A stretch of DNA of 64,000 nt from positions 39,390,475 through 39,454,474 of the forward strand of contig OX123205.2 of the NCBI GenBank assembly GCA_944739405.2, given 5' to 3'. Position numbers and translations under genes: made by a program. Positions 42,277-53,300 of this stretch are shown one piece after another. This DNA comes from Euclidia mi. Its lineage: Eukaryota > Arthropoda > Insecta > Lepidoptera > Erebidae. The notes under the pieces are model-generated. The model saw only the letters and a list, made by a program, of their open reading frames with translations. It searched no databases and was not told where the DNA came from. Positions within the stretch are counted from its first letter, which is position 1. Every line of letters begins with the position of its first letter.

Positions 42277-42951
42277 CAGCGATAGCCTAGTGGAGAGACC
42301 GACAGTCTGCTACGCAGAGGCTTTGTGGAGTTATGTGCGTATTAAATTGTTAATTGAGGCATATAGAATCAAAAGCAGCTAAGTGCCACATTTTCAAAAA
42401 ATGAACTAAGTATGGAGCCATCTAGTGTTCTTTTAGTATCATCTCTTCATAAATTTATAACAAGAAACAAACCCGGCTAAGGCCCTTAAAATTACATTCA
42501 AAAATTGAATTTAGGATCAAATACAGCTAAGTGCCCTTTATCATATTAAAGAAGAGCTAAGTGATACGATTTTTTGATATCTTTAAGCTTATTAGATAGC
42601 AACCATAGAAAAAGACAACCAAAACCTATTATTATTATACGTCACAAGCCCTACATCCAAAGTCATTACAAATGTAAAAATACCTACTAAAACGTTTTTT
42701 TCATTTCCTGCTATTTCGATATGAAGTCACTTAGCTGCTTTTGAATCTATATGCCTCAATTATCGCTTGCTAAACGGTGAAGGAAAACATCGTGAGGAAA
42801 CCTGCATGTCTGAGAGTTCTCCATAATGTTCCCGAAAGACATGTGGAGTCTGCCAACCCGCCCTTGGCCAGCGTGGTGGACTATGGCCGTACCCTTCTCA
42901 TAATGGGAAGAGGCCCGTGCCCAGCAGTGGGACAGTATAAAGGGCTGGTGA
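42277..42951 (+). mobile_element. SINE1 split by a MITE
   Basis: 42277-42355 carries the head GCAGCGATAGCCTAGTGGAG (B box deleted) and the start of the centre. 42758-42951 carries ATTATCGCTTGC and the rest to GGGCTGGTGATGA. The break lies in GTTAATTATCGC. Confidence 0.87.
42356..42757. mobile_element. 402-bp MITE nested in SINE1
   Basis: Terminal inverted repeats of 30 bp with one mismatch, starting GAGGCATATAGA. The 4-bp AATT of the SINE is duplicated exactly (42352-42355, 42758-42761). AGCTAAGTG recurs inside at 42372, 42523 and 42554. No ORF. The superfamily is not settled by a 4-bp duplication. Confidence 0.9.
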
Positions 42952-43081
42952 TGATTATAACAGCAAGAACTTTTTCTGTTATTGACATACATTTTTAGTA
43001 TTTTGTATTTTACTTGGTGTAAAATAAATATTATTATGACTATTTATTAGATTTAGGTACCGCATTTGTGATTCCCCAAAA

Positions 43082-43190
43082 ATGTATACCGTTTCTAAAA
43101 AAATGTTTTATGAAAGTTCCAAAGTATCCGAAACCGCATGAGTAATGAATTTAGAGGCACCGCGTGAGGTAAGGATAGAAGCAAAGTGAC
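43082..43190 (+). pseudogene. Worn LINE tail of the VSAYP type
   Basis: ATGAGTAATGAATTTAGAGG and CGCGTGAGGTAAGGATAGAAG match the 45822-46043 LINE end. Strongly diverged. Confidence 0.5.
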
Positions 43191-43232
43191 TTTCTATCGT
43201 CTCTGCTGACAAGAAAAAGACTTGAATAGCTA

Positions 43233-43600
43233 TACAGGGTGTAAAAAGACCCTTAACGAAAACTGAAATTCCATGTTGTACCAATGACTATGAACATTTT
43301 TTACTACGGCACCATACCTGGGAAATTACTGGTTCAGGAGATATTGAGGCTCTGAGTTAGTATGGAATTTTTCAAAGTACGTACAAAATCGATGCATTTA
43401 CCCCGCCAATATGTTCTTTAGATGTTCTATAACCCCATGAGTATTTCGAGCATTGCATGCACGCGCTTTTAATTGCGATTTAAAAAATGTGAAAACTAAA
43501 AAAAATCGTTTCCCAGGTATTATTTTTGGTTAGTATGACTTGGCATGATGTCCACAACGAGTAGACTTCGGCTTGGTGATGGGTCTTGTGACATCCTGTA
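43233..43600. mobile_element. Mariner-like MITE, complete
   Basis: TA|TACAGGGTGTAAAAAGAC at the left and GTCTTGTGACATCCTGTA|TA at the right. 368 bp, no ORF. The body has CGATGCATTTACCCCGCCAA. Confidence 0.87.
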
Positions 43601-43634
43601 TATTATGCAAAATTAAAATTAAATACTTTTTTTT

Positions 43635-43896
43635 AACTGCCTCGTTGGTCTTGCGGTATAAATGTGCTCGTGGGATTGGGAGGTCTCGGTTTCGATCCCC
43701 GGGTTGGGCAAAGAATTATTGGGTTTTTCCTTTAGGAAATTCTCAGTAGCAGCACGGAGTCTGGTAATGTGCCCGGTATGGCAATAGGCTCGCCCCCTAT
43801 TACGTGAGACTAAAATAAGTCTGGCGAAAAGTTGGTGTAGCAATATACCTCTGCCTACCTCTTCGGGGATATAGGCGTGAGACTATGTATGTATGT
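43635..43896 (+). mobile_element. SINE3, full length with (GTAT)n end
   Basis: Head CTGCCTCGTTGGTCTTGC, B-box GTTTCGATCCCC, and the tail CTGCCTACCTCTTCGGGGAT, GGCGTGAGACTATGTATG. The tail end is like that of the LINE at 54889. Confidence 0.85.
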
Positions 43897-44208
43897 GAAT
43901 AATTTGTAACACTATAGCTCAAAAATACCGAGATCTAGATCAAGTTATCTCAACTCTACATTGCATTCTGTAGTCCCACGTATTTCAATTATTTTTCGCT
44001 GAGATTTTAAGTAAGCATATTGATGTGAGATGGACGGTGTCTCGTGGATATTGTTTATTACTATATTAGTTTTATTGTTTCATATGTGACTGATCTTAAT
44101 GGGAAAACTTGATAGATAGGAGGTTTGAAACAATGGCGGGCCGGATAGAAAGAAAATATGTATGGAACATAGTTCTATAAAAGTTTAAAGCTTGATTCAC
44201 ATGTTATC

Positions 44209-44437
44209 TCATCATCAGTCTTTAACAGTCCACTGCTGGACTAGGCCTCTCCTTTGAAAGGAGGAATTGGCCTACTATACCACGCTGGCCAAACGGATTG
44301 GTATAGGGTTTGTATCAAGTTTTCCTTCTCTTACAGTGCTGTTCTCTGCATAATATGCTCCCTCTGTCGACTCTTACGACACCCATGGGATGATATGGGG
44401 TGGTGATAATCCGTATTCTTAATCCGTCACCACACGG
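44209..44437 (-). mobile_element. Retroposon F, full length, type copy
   Basis: 229 bp flanked exactly by ACATGTTATC (44199-44208 and 44438-44447). On the - strand CCGTGTGGTGACGGATTAAG begins it. The 5' part can fold with GTGGTGAC/GTCACCAC. The tail is GGCCTAGTCCAGCAGTGGAC then GGCTGATGATGA. No A or B box and no long frame is conserved. Confidence 0.92.
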
Positions 44438-44447
44438 ACATGTTATC

Positions 44448-45120
44448 CATTAGATACAATATATACAACCACACGATAGTGTCGCAACAAAGTGCGGTTA
44501 ACCTGTTACGTTTAGCAGATTCTTGCAGTTGCGTTGAGATGCCTACAAAATGTAGTTGTGGTTGCGTTGGGGTTGTGATCTGGTTGTGATCTCTTAATCA
44601 TTTGGATGATCTTTTATCGAGTTTTAAGAAAACTAACCGCTTTAGCAGTTAACCTATCTGGGGAGCTAATCCTATTTTCAATGTACTTTACAAAAAGTAT
44701 AAAATACGGCACAAAAGCGCCCAGGATCGGAATTGATATAACGGTTTGAAAGTCAGTTCAACTTCTGTTTCGTGTAGGGGTTGATAACAATACGCCTGGC
44801 GTAGGACGTGTTGTTTTTATAAGCTTTTTATAAACATACCTACGTAGGTTAACTACAAATCAATAAATGTTCCAGAAAGGCATTTAAATTAGAAAATGCA
44901 GAAATGTCCCCCCTTTCTAATAATTCGGGCACTAATTAAATTTTCCTATGATAGCCCTAGATTGATGGCCCCGGTGAGATTTTAATTAAGCGCATTGATG
45001 CGGACCGGACGGCTCGTGTATACTGCTTATATTACTTGTATTGGGTTTGAGTTGTATGTTGGTACTGTGGTAACTCGATGGTTTGTCGTAATGAAGAATT
45101 AAGGTTTTGTGTAGATACGG
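44448..45120. other. Diverged duplicate and unassigned DNA
   Basis: 44920-45080 is a diverged relative of 43980-44110 (GAGATTTTAA(T/G)TAAGC, ATTGATG). 44519-44560 shares CTTGCAGTTGCGTTG and GTGGTTG with 53333-53375. No gene. Confidence 0.4.
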
Positions 45121-45127
45121 TTACAAT

Positions 45128-45419
45128 GCTACGGCAAGCTACGAATCCACACATCGGCAATATGTAGTGCTACGAATCTAGACAATGGTAATACGCTACA
45201 AATACATGCTACGAAAGGTATGTGTGGTGCCGAAGCTGCATGTGTGCTACGAATCTATACTATGGGAATGATAGGTCCTACAAAACTATGCTACAGTAAT
45301 GAGCTATGTTACTGAAGCGATTTGAGCTACAGAACGCCACTACGCTACGGATGTTCTTTATGCTACCGAAATTAAATGTAGGCTACGGGCCCTACCGTAG
45401 CAAAGGTAGCGCCCGTAGC
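45128..45419. repeat. GCTAC-rich array ending in a hairpin
   Basis: GCTAC starts at 45128, 45138, 45169, 45195, 45208, 45246, 45290, 45326, 45344, 45362 and 45382, CCTAC at 45277 and 45391, and reversed GTAGC at 45397, 45406 and 45415. Most continue as GCTACGAA or GCTACAG. The end 45382-45396 pairs with 45405-45419 (one mismatch, 8-nt loop). Confidence 0.9.
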
Positions 45420-45821
45420 AAGCATGGAGCATGGAGTTATGCTAAAACATTCATTGCGTAATTTTGCTATGATATAAAAATACTAATATTATGATAATGT
45501 TTGTATAATAAAAGCAAGTGTATTTAATGTGAGGTAGTGTATGATAGTAGGGGTGGCATTCTAGGCGATATATGTAGCTCATAGCTTGCGGGTTGTGTGG
45601 CCCTCCTCTAATAACAGTGTACACCAATATACAACTTCAATACAGTGCATATCTCTTGTGTTAGTACTCATTATTCTAAAAAACTCAGAGACTTGAAAAA
45701 TAATTGGCTGTTTCATAAAAAAGTCCCTTTAACCTCGACAAAATACATGTGTACTGAGTTATATGCGTAACAAACTTGAAGATTTTTCTATATTAATGTA
45801 TACCTATGTTAATGTGTGTGG

Positions 45822-46045
45822 GCAAGTCGGTCGCGGCAGACCTCGTCGGACATTCCTCGATCAAATTGGGGACGTCCTAAAAACGGCAAGGTCCGAAGTA
45901 CCCGAAACCGGCGAGCATGTATGAAAAGAATAATGAGTGTAGAGGAAGCGCGTGAGGTTTGTAAGTATAGAAGCAAGTGGCGTTCTGTTGTCTCTGCCTA
46001 CCCCGACGGGAAAAAGGGGTGAGTGTATGTATGTATGTATGTATG
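45822..46045 (+). pseudogene. LINE ORF2 C-terminus and tail, VSAYP type
   Basis: One frame reads GRGRPRRTFLDQIGDVLKT and, after a frameshift near 45888, GKVRSTRNRRACMKRIMSV, then CKYRSKWRSVVSAYPDGKKG and a stop. The 3' end is CTCTGCCTACCCC, GGGTGAGTGTATG, then (GTAT)n. 5'-truncated. Confidence 0.8.
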
Positions 46046-46288
46046 TTAATGTGCCCATTCGCATAGAAGTCTTTATTATTTATATTTCGTATTATCACGG
46101 TAATATGCTTCACATATTACGTTATAACATGCGATAATATATTTTAAAAGCTATCATTTGGGTGTAATACGCTTTTTGTAACTTCATTATGTTTCATAGT
46201 GTTGATATTGTGCTCGAAAATATAGGCTTTGTAATTCCATGTATTTGTATAAGTATTAATGTAATATGCATTATTTTGTAATGTTAAT

Positions 46289-46545
46289 ACTGCCTCGTTG
46301 GTCCCGCGGCATAAATGTGGGATTGGGAGATCTCGGGTTCGATCCCCGGGTTGTGCAAGTGTTATTGGGTTTTTCCGTTAGGAAATTCTCAGTAGCAGCA
46401 CGGAGTCTGGTAATGTGTCCGGTCCCAGTACGGTAATAGGCTCGCCCCCTATCACGTGGGACTAAAATAAAAATCTGGCGAAGTGTAGCAATATACCTCT
46501 GCCTACCTCTTCGGGGATATAGACGTGGGACTATGTATGTATGTA
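46289..46545 (+). mobile_element. SINE3, full length
   Basis: Head CTGCCTCGTTGGTCCCGCGG, B box GGTTCGATCCCC, tail with GGGGATATAGACGTGGGAC and a GTAT end. Confidence 0.84.
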
Positions 46546-46631
46546 TTAATAAACTAATAAGTATGTTTTATTGTTACAGGTAAGTTTCAAGACTATCATC
46601 ACCAAAACGATCAACAGCATCGCCGAAAACG

Positions 46632-46949
46632 GTAGCGGATCCAGAAAAATGATTTAGAGGGCTTTTGTCTCAAGTAATTATGATTTAAAATGAGGTGGTT
46701 GGTTGTATAAGATATGATTTCAAGGGGAAGAAATATGATTTGCTAGGCAAAGTACTAAATCAGGGAACCTAGAACAAGTTTGGGCACTAATAGATCGCAT
46801 GCGAGTCGTACGTCCGTGTAAGCATTGTTGATACATTTTCGAAAAGCGCCCTCTAGCTGTCAGTATAGGCTATTTACATGTGCAAACTCGGTAAATGTGA
46901 ATGTAATTATCTTTTTTGACTTAACTATACCTTTTTCTGGATCCGCTAC
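46632..46949. mobile_element. MITE with GTAGCGGATCCAGAAAAA ends
   Basis: The 18-bp ends are exact inverted repeats; three further bases outside match after one mismatch. 318 bp, no ORF. No target duplication is clear. Confidence 0.75.
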
Positions 46950-47567
46950 AGTTGGGAACCAGGTAAGTTTGATTTACATTCATATATCAACGCCAAAATA
47001 AATTAAAATACGTTTTCACAAAGCAATTTATGAAATTTGTTACAACGCCATCTGCAGCATTTCGGTTACATCAACAAGGTAATGTTAGTTCTGCTACTCG
47101 CCGCTAGGTGGCAGGAGCAGGTGTGTTTATTCCAGTCGGTTTTATTTATTACTACTAAATCATTTGATGTAAATGAGTAATATTCGAATTAAATTATTTC
47201 TTATTAGTTGTTTATCTGTTTAAGTGTATTATTGTATACTGAATTATAGTAATATTCCCCGTATTTGCCTCGACCACAATGACGCAAATAAGTTCATTCA
47301 TAAAGGTTTTAATATTATTTTAACCGAACAGTATTGTTTCTTTATGTTTTACATTCGCAGAATAAGACTCGGTTCTGCTTAGTCAAAATATAAGTATTAG
47401 TTTCTATCCATCACTGGTTTTGGAAAAACCCTCTTAAGATCGGTTTAGTTCAAAGGTGTAATTACATATTTAGTATTGAATCATGAATCATATTATGCTT
47501 TAGATTAGATTTTACGCCTTAAAGTTGGCTATTCTAAGTCTTTTATTTTAGATTTAGTACTTGTGAA
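46950..47567. other. No recognised feature
   Basis: AT-rich. ACAACGCCATCTGCAGCA at 47042 resembles a phrase common in lepidopteran repeats; not assignable. Confidence 0.35.
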
Positions 47568-47871
47568 GCAGCGATAGCCGAGTGGAGAGACCGACAGACT
47601 GCTACGCAGAGGGTCTCAGGTTCGAATCCTCGGCACGCACCAATGACTTTTCGAAGTTAAGTGCGTATTAAATTGTTTATTATCGCTTGCTAAACGGTGA
47701 AGGAAAACATCGTGAGAAAGCCTGCATGTCTGCGAGTTCTCCATAATGTTCTCGAAAGACATGTGAAGTCTGCCAACCCGCACTTGGCCAGCGTGGTGGG
47801 CTATGGCCTAATCCTTCTCATGGTGAGAAGAGGCTTGTGCCCAGCAGTGGCACAGTTTAAAGGGCTGATGA
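47568..47871 (+). mobile_element. SINE1, full length, type copy
   Basis: A box TAGCCGAGTGG (47575-47585), B box GGTTCGAATCC (47619-47629), shared centre 47644-47690, body with GTGAGAAAGCCTGCATGTCT and the tail GTGCCCAGCAGTGGCACAG, GGGCTGATGATG. ACTTGTGAA and ACTTATGAA flank it, a likely target duplication with one change. Pol III-type boxes suggest a tRNA origin. Confidence 0.9.
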
Positions 47872-47874
47872 TGA

Positions 47875-50172
47875 CTTATGAATTACTTTTTCGTTCTTGG
47901 TAGGTATATTACGTTATTTATTTATAGGTACGGACAATCGGTTTATGTCCCATGGGATTCGGGCTGTTTTCCGAATTACCGATCTCGAGAAATGCGTCCC
48001 ATGTGATAGGTCGTTTTTAACATATATTTTAGAGTAAGTAGGTACTTAATTGATTTAAGTAGTTTGTCAGATCAGTTATTCGACATAAAATATTACGGTC
48101 GATTTACTCAATGTAAATTGTATAATATCATCGTATTGAAGATGGCTTCAATACACGATTGTGGGAACCTTGAAGTAGGTTTAATGAAATTCTTATGACC
48201 TTTTGCACACATGCGCTTAATTAAAATTTATACATTCTTGATTTTAAATTTTATGAATTCTGTTTTCTTTCCATTATGCAAGAAATCTTGTTTTCTAAAA
48301 ATTATTCGTAGCTAAACTGATTTATCGACTATCTGCACATATTCTTAATATCATATGTATTTGTGTCTTAAATCTCTGCCAGTCGTCTGTTCGATCTCGA
48401 GAGCTTTAACTTTCCACAACACTAAGCACTCTCGTCCTGAACTCTTATTGGATTTCTACCGCATTTCCTTCAATTACCGGCTTGCGGGTGGAATTTATTG
48501 CGCGCCTAATATGAGCATGAAGGTTTAGATTAAGAGTCAACGTCACGTAGATATTTGTGAGAATATGTACAGTATTATCTTTTAGTGCGTTTGTAGTTTT
48601 GTGCGTGACTGCAATTTCATAGCGATTCCTTCAAAATCTGAAAATTTTTAAACATGTTTTCAACCCCTATTTTATCTCGTTACCGTTGGAATATTAGAAT
48701 ATCTAATTTTCTTATTAATTTTTCCACGTTTTCCCTAAAGGACTTTTGTCTAAAGACGTCCACTTTATCGTGACAACAGATTTTCTAGTTGTTGAAAGTA
48801 TCGTGGATTGGCTTGTGTACCTATTTAAACGGATGTGTTTACGTATAAGACGACACGTTTAATGGACATATTTGATATAATGGAGAGAACTAGAGACGAA
48901 ACCGTCCAATGATAAATTAATCTTAACAACATAGTGAGTCTGACCTGTAACAAGCCAATTTCATACAGGTAGTTAAATTCCTACCCACTATTATCACTTT
49001 AAGAAGCATATTGCATACAATTCAAGGTAAAACCAAAGTCATACGAGTAAACGAAGCAGGTAGGTGTAAATTTATTATCTCTAATAACAGCCGGTCTGCC
49101 TTCCAGGCGGGCGGTAGAGGTCTTTACGCGCACGCGTATATGCGCTCGAACGTATATGCGCTTATATCTATATGCAGCATCTCGATTGCGTCAGCTTGCG
49201 TATAAAATGGCGTTATAATCGGTTCGTTCGTTTAGGAGATACGATGGTAAAGACAGACGAACAGAGGATTTTGTTTGCCAAAAACTCACTCAAAGACAAG
49301 ATTTGGTTTGGAAAGCCTTTGATTTTGAAGCTAACCTTATGTAATTTTGTATTTGGCATTCTGGCTATAGATATATAGTATACGTTTTTCAACGTTTTAG
49401 GAAAATTAACCTCGGTAAGAGGATATAAAATGAGATAAAAGTAAAAAGACTATAAAATAACACTTATCTCAGGCGAAACCGTTGACACCAGGTAGTATAT
49501 TGTACACATATAATGTCATATATGCATACTGTATATATATATAATTGTGAATTAATGTGGCCGATTTATAAACAAGGGTGAATCCAGACTGGCAGGTGAT
49601 TCACTTGTGAAATATACGGGTTGATAATTGGGAAGGAATCGTCGATGCGTTAGTGTTGTTTTATAAGGAAAGCAGGTTCTTTAGGTAGTTAGCTAATCGG
49701 TTGATGATTTAGTGTTACAGTGTTTGCTTAATTTGCGTATGAAAGTACCTACTTAGTTTAATGCGATAATTAGGCCGTATTCGCTAGGAGACTGATGTCC
49801 TGCAGTGCCCTCTCAGTGTAAGCAAGACATTTGAGGTAGGTATCTCGTGATCGCAGCTGGTGTAACCCATGCCGAAACGCATACGCATCTCCGAGTAGCA
49901 TTCTAAACGATGATTTTGTACCCCGAGATCCAAATTTCCGAGTTTACAAAAACACATGGAACGGAGCTAGTGTGTCCGTTGTTACGTACAAAATATGGTC
50001 CCGTATGTCGCGCGCGTCGGCCATATGTTCCGATGAAGTCACGGTTGCACCTTGCGTTGTGTTTGTCGCGGCATAGGGTCGCGCGCGGGAATCTACTGAC
50101 CTTTACGTTTGTAGTACATTTATTGTGCAGTAACGGTACTTGATTAGAGTGAGTTTTTACATACATACATAC
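47875..50172. other. Long AT-rich stretch, nothing recognised
   Basis: 49108-49170 is CpG-rich with TACGCGCACGCGTATATGCG, similar in style to the insert at 38426. A TA microsatellite is at 49537. Overlapping open frames at 49903-50166 have no domain. Confidence 0.4.
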
Positions 50173-50422
50173 ATATCGTCACGCCTTTTATCCCCGAAGG
50201 GGTAGGCAGAGGTGTATTTCTACACCCACTTTTCGCCAGATATACTTTAGTCTCACGTAATAAGGGGCGAGCCTATTGCCGTACCGGGCACATTTCCAGA
50301 CTTCGTGCTGCTACTGAGAATTTCGTGATAGAAAAACCTAATAACACTGCCCGACCCAGGAATCGAACCCGGGACCTCCCGATCCCACGCACGCATTTAT
50401 GCCGCGAGACCAACGAGGCAGT
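50173..50422 (-). mobile_element. SINE3, full length
   Basis: Reversed: head CTGCCTCGTTGGTCTCGCGG at the right, B box GGTTCGATTCC, tail CCCCTTCGGGGATAAAAGGC. Confidence 0.86.
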
Positions 50423-50565
50423 CGTATAGGGATTGATGTCGAGTTTTCCGTCTCTACGCAAAGATGGTATTTGCATCGTGTTATCCCTTAGTCGCCTCTT
50501 ACGACACCTACGAGAAGATAGGGGGTAATGACACTTGTATTATATGCCGTCAACCCCATGGCAGT
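50423..50565 (-). mobile_element. F-related LINE or retroposon fragment
   Basis: On the - strand CCTATCTTCTCGTAGGTGTC, GTAAGAGGCGACTAAGGG and AAAACTCGACATCAATCCCT align with the middle of retroposon F. The ends differ. This may be the LINE from which F derives. Confidence 0.5.
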
Positions 50566-50825
50566 TGTTTGTGAGTTTTTTATCATGAATATTAGCAGGT
50601 TTATTAAGTAACATTGAATAAGATTTAGGTACTTACTTAATCTGATATTTAGTCCATGGACTCTAGGCCGCGCTTGCATACTAATGGATCGTATTCGGAT
50701 CGTCCTATCGTCGGTAGGGACGTTTCGCCATACATTTTCATAAGTGGTTAGTACTTAACGGTCAGTAGAAATGTTTCCGCTGACGAACGAATGATCAGCA
50801 TTTTTTGTGAATGATTTATTTATTT

Positions 50826-50928
50826 ATAGTCTCACGCCTGTATCCCCGAAGGGGTAGACAGAGGTGTAAATATTACACCCATATTTCGGCATGAATTTTT
50901 AGGTCCCACGTAATAGGGGGCGAGCCTG
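50826..50928 (-). mobile_element. SINE3 tail, 5'-truncated
   Basis: Only the last 100 bp, reversed. TGAATGAT is repeated at both sides, so the tail inserted on its own. Confidence 0.75.
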
Positions 50929-51095
50929 AATGATCGATTCCTTAAAATTCGTTGTAAAATTTGTCGAATATCCACCATCTTTGACAGATGGTATAAAATA
51001 GTGTAGGTAAATTATTTGTGGTATCCGTTGTTCGAATATTCGTAATGTAAGAATATTCGGCATGCCGTTATGATTTGTCATAGAGAATACGGCAT

Positions 51096-51487
51096 CATCA
51101 TCTTCTTGCCCTGGTCCCAATCTATTTGGGGTCGGCGCAGTACGTCCTTCGCTTCCATTCTTTTCTGTCGCCCGTCATCTGATCATTTACCCCTTTCTCT
51201 TTCATATCCATCCTCACACAGTCCATCCATGTTTTCCTTGGCCTCCCTCTCCCTTTCCATCCCTCTACCTTCATATTCATCACTTGTTTACTTACATACA
51301 TATCATCTCTTCGCATAATATGTCCATACCAAGCTAAACGACTTAATTTCACTTTCTCGTCTATGGGCGCCACTTTCAGACTGCCTCTCACGTATTCATT
51401 CCTAATCTTATCCATTATCGTAACTCCACACATCCATCGCAACATTCTCATCTCTGCCACATGTAATCGTTTTTTATCCATCTTCTT
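51096..51487 (-). mobile_element. Short RTE-tail unit with intact frame, copy 2
   Basis: TCATAGAGAATACGGCAT flanks it (51078-51095 and 51494-51511). On the - strand it starts AAGAAGATGGAT and ends GCAAGAAGATGATG, as in copy 1. The frame is open for 119 codons and differs from copy 1 at a handful of residues (for example VSKQVMNM against VGKQVMNM). Six extra bases sit at the 5' junction. Confidence 0.9.
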
Positions 51488-51511
51488 AGTAATTCATAGA
51501 GAATACGGCAT

Positions 51512-52796
51512 AGTAAATTTCATACCAATGCGGGCGTTGCCTTATATAAAATGTAACAAAATATAATGCACGAATCTTGAGAGATTTCTACCATGTTATA
51601 TTATTGTTCATATACATACAAACAGACAGGCAAAAGAATCCTATTAACAAGGGAACAGGTGTTATGCTAACTAAGAGATTTGGCCACCAGATGGCATAAA
51701 GCAGGTGGCCCGAACATCGATACCGACCGAATTTGTGCCCTTTTTGTATTTTTGTTGAATACGATCTTTAATATGGCGCAGTTTTGTTTAAAAACTTGTC
51801 GAAATCGCTCGTGGGTGCAAGACGGGTTCCGCAGATGTTCATTGTGGAGATCCGGATTCCGTGTCTTGAATAAATAGTAGGTATGTGGGTACAAGTGGCG
51901 AAAAGCCGAAAATCGGGCTTAGTGGCGTGCCATTGGATATAGGCCTTTCCAGCCATGACAGGCATAGGAAGACATATGATGATGATGATAATACATGAAA
52001 TACAACGAAATCCTCATGTTTCGATTTTGTATTTTAGAATTGCAGCATATAGTAGGTACATTAATAGTACGCTTTTGTTACGACTTGATAGCATAACTGT
52101 AATTGTATTGTCTGGCAGTCGAACCTGAGAACTCATCAAGACCACAGGGCTGTCGGTTTTGTTCTGTGTCTTGCTAAACATTATTATTGCTAGCTGTTGC
52201 CCGCGGATTCGTCTGCCCTAAATTTTAAGTAGACTCTCATTTTACGTTCTTTCAATTATCTACAAATTACCTAAAACAATTATACATAAAACGGAGCCAC
52301 GTTTTAACGTGAAAGAAGAAAAACTTATAATCAAACACATTTTCGCATTGAAACTGGTAGGTAAAGGAAGCTTTTATTTCGTGAAACACTGAGAAGGTCA
52401 TTGTATTTGGAAAAGGAAAACCCACCTCATCCCCAGGACATTGAGAAGCCAGGGTTTCTCTTAGTTTCATTTCGGGTGTGACTATAGATTAAACAAAAAA
52501 AACATATGTACAACTAGCTAAGCACTATTCCCAGTCACTTCCTAAACAAAAAAGTATATTATGAATGAAAAAGAAAAACTGTATAAACAACTCGCTTTAT
52601 CGGATTCGAACCTGCGCATATACGCGTTGGATGACCGCCAAGTTGGTTGCTCTGACGCGCTTCTTTTGTGCGAAACTGTATGACGTGTGTATGATATAAT
52701 TGGATATTATGGTCTCTTATGGTATATTTTACCTTATTTCTTAGTAAATTTATGACTTGATTCATATCACACACGACACTGTCACGATATTTTTTA
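51512..52796. other. Mostly unrecognised
   Basis: 52186-52235 has GCTAGCTGTTGCCCGCGGAT, an isolated Helitron C-type end. Small frames at 51667-51965 and 52559-52774 are unsupported. Confidence 0.4.
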
Positions 52797-53300
52797 TGGT
52801 ATAGAAGGCAAACGAGTAGATGGATCGCCTGACGATAAGTTCATCTTAGCTTTATCCCGGTTTCAATCTGGGGTCCGCTTACTAGTCTAACCGGATTTGG
52901 CTGAATATTAGCTTTTTCACAGAGTGACTGCCTGTCTGACCGCCGCAACCCGAAGGGATAGCGATATTCCATGGTTTAGACTAGTGTCAGTTTATTTAGA
53001 AAGGTACTGACGCCCTGGAACGACTGTCAAAGATCTTCGCCTGACGATAACTGATGAGAGGAATTGCAACAAGTGCGTTGCCACCACCGACCAGTAAATG
53101 GCATAGTGGGAAAGGGAATGAGAGGAGGAGTGGGATGAGAGAAGGAAAAGGGCATTGGGTCTCCGACACTCTCACTCACTGAACGAAATGCAACAGCATA
53201 GATACTGTTACTTTACCTCAATATTCTGTAATGAAGAACTTCCCCGGTCGAGCCAGCTTATTCGGGCTCTAAACAGCAAGGCTAAACTAGCTTTGCTAAG
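52797..53300 (+). mobile_element. GGCAAACGAG family, copy 2, split by SINE2
   Basis: AAGGCAAACGAGTAGATGG then GATCGCCTGACGATAA at the left, continuing at 53038 after the insert to ACTTCCCCGGTCGAGCC and CAGCAAGGCT. Confidence 0.72.
52839..53037 (-). mobile_element. SINE2 3' part, separately inserted
   Basis: Flanked exactly by CGCCTGACGATAA (52826-52838 and 53038-53050). It holds only the last 200 bp of SINE2, from GATCTTTGACAGTCG to GCTAAGATGA. Confidence 0.9.

Noticed and set aside
45128..45419. Simple satellite
   Set aside because: Spacing between motifs is irregular (10 to 44 bp) and no constant period is visible.
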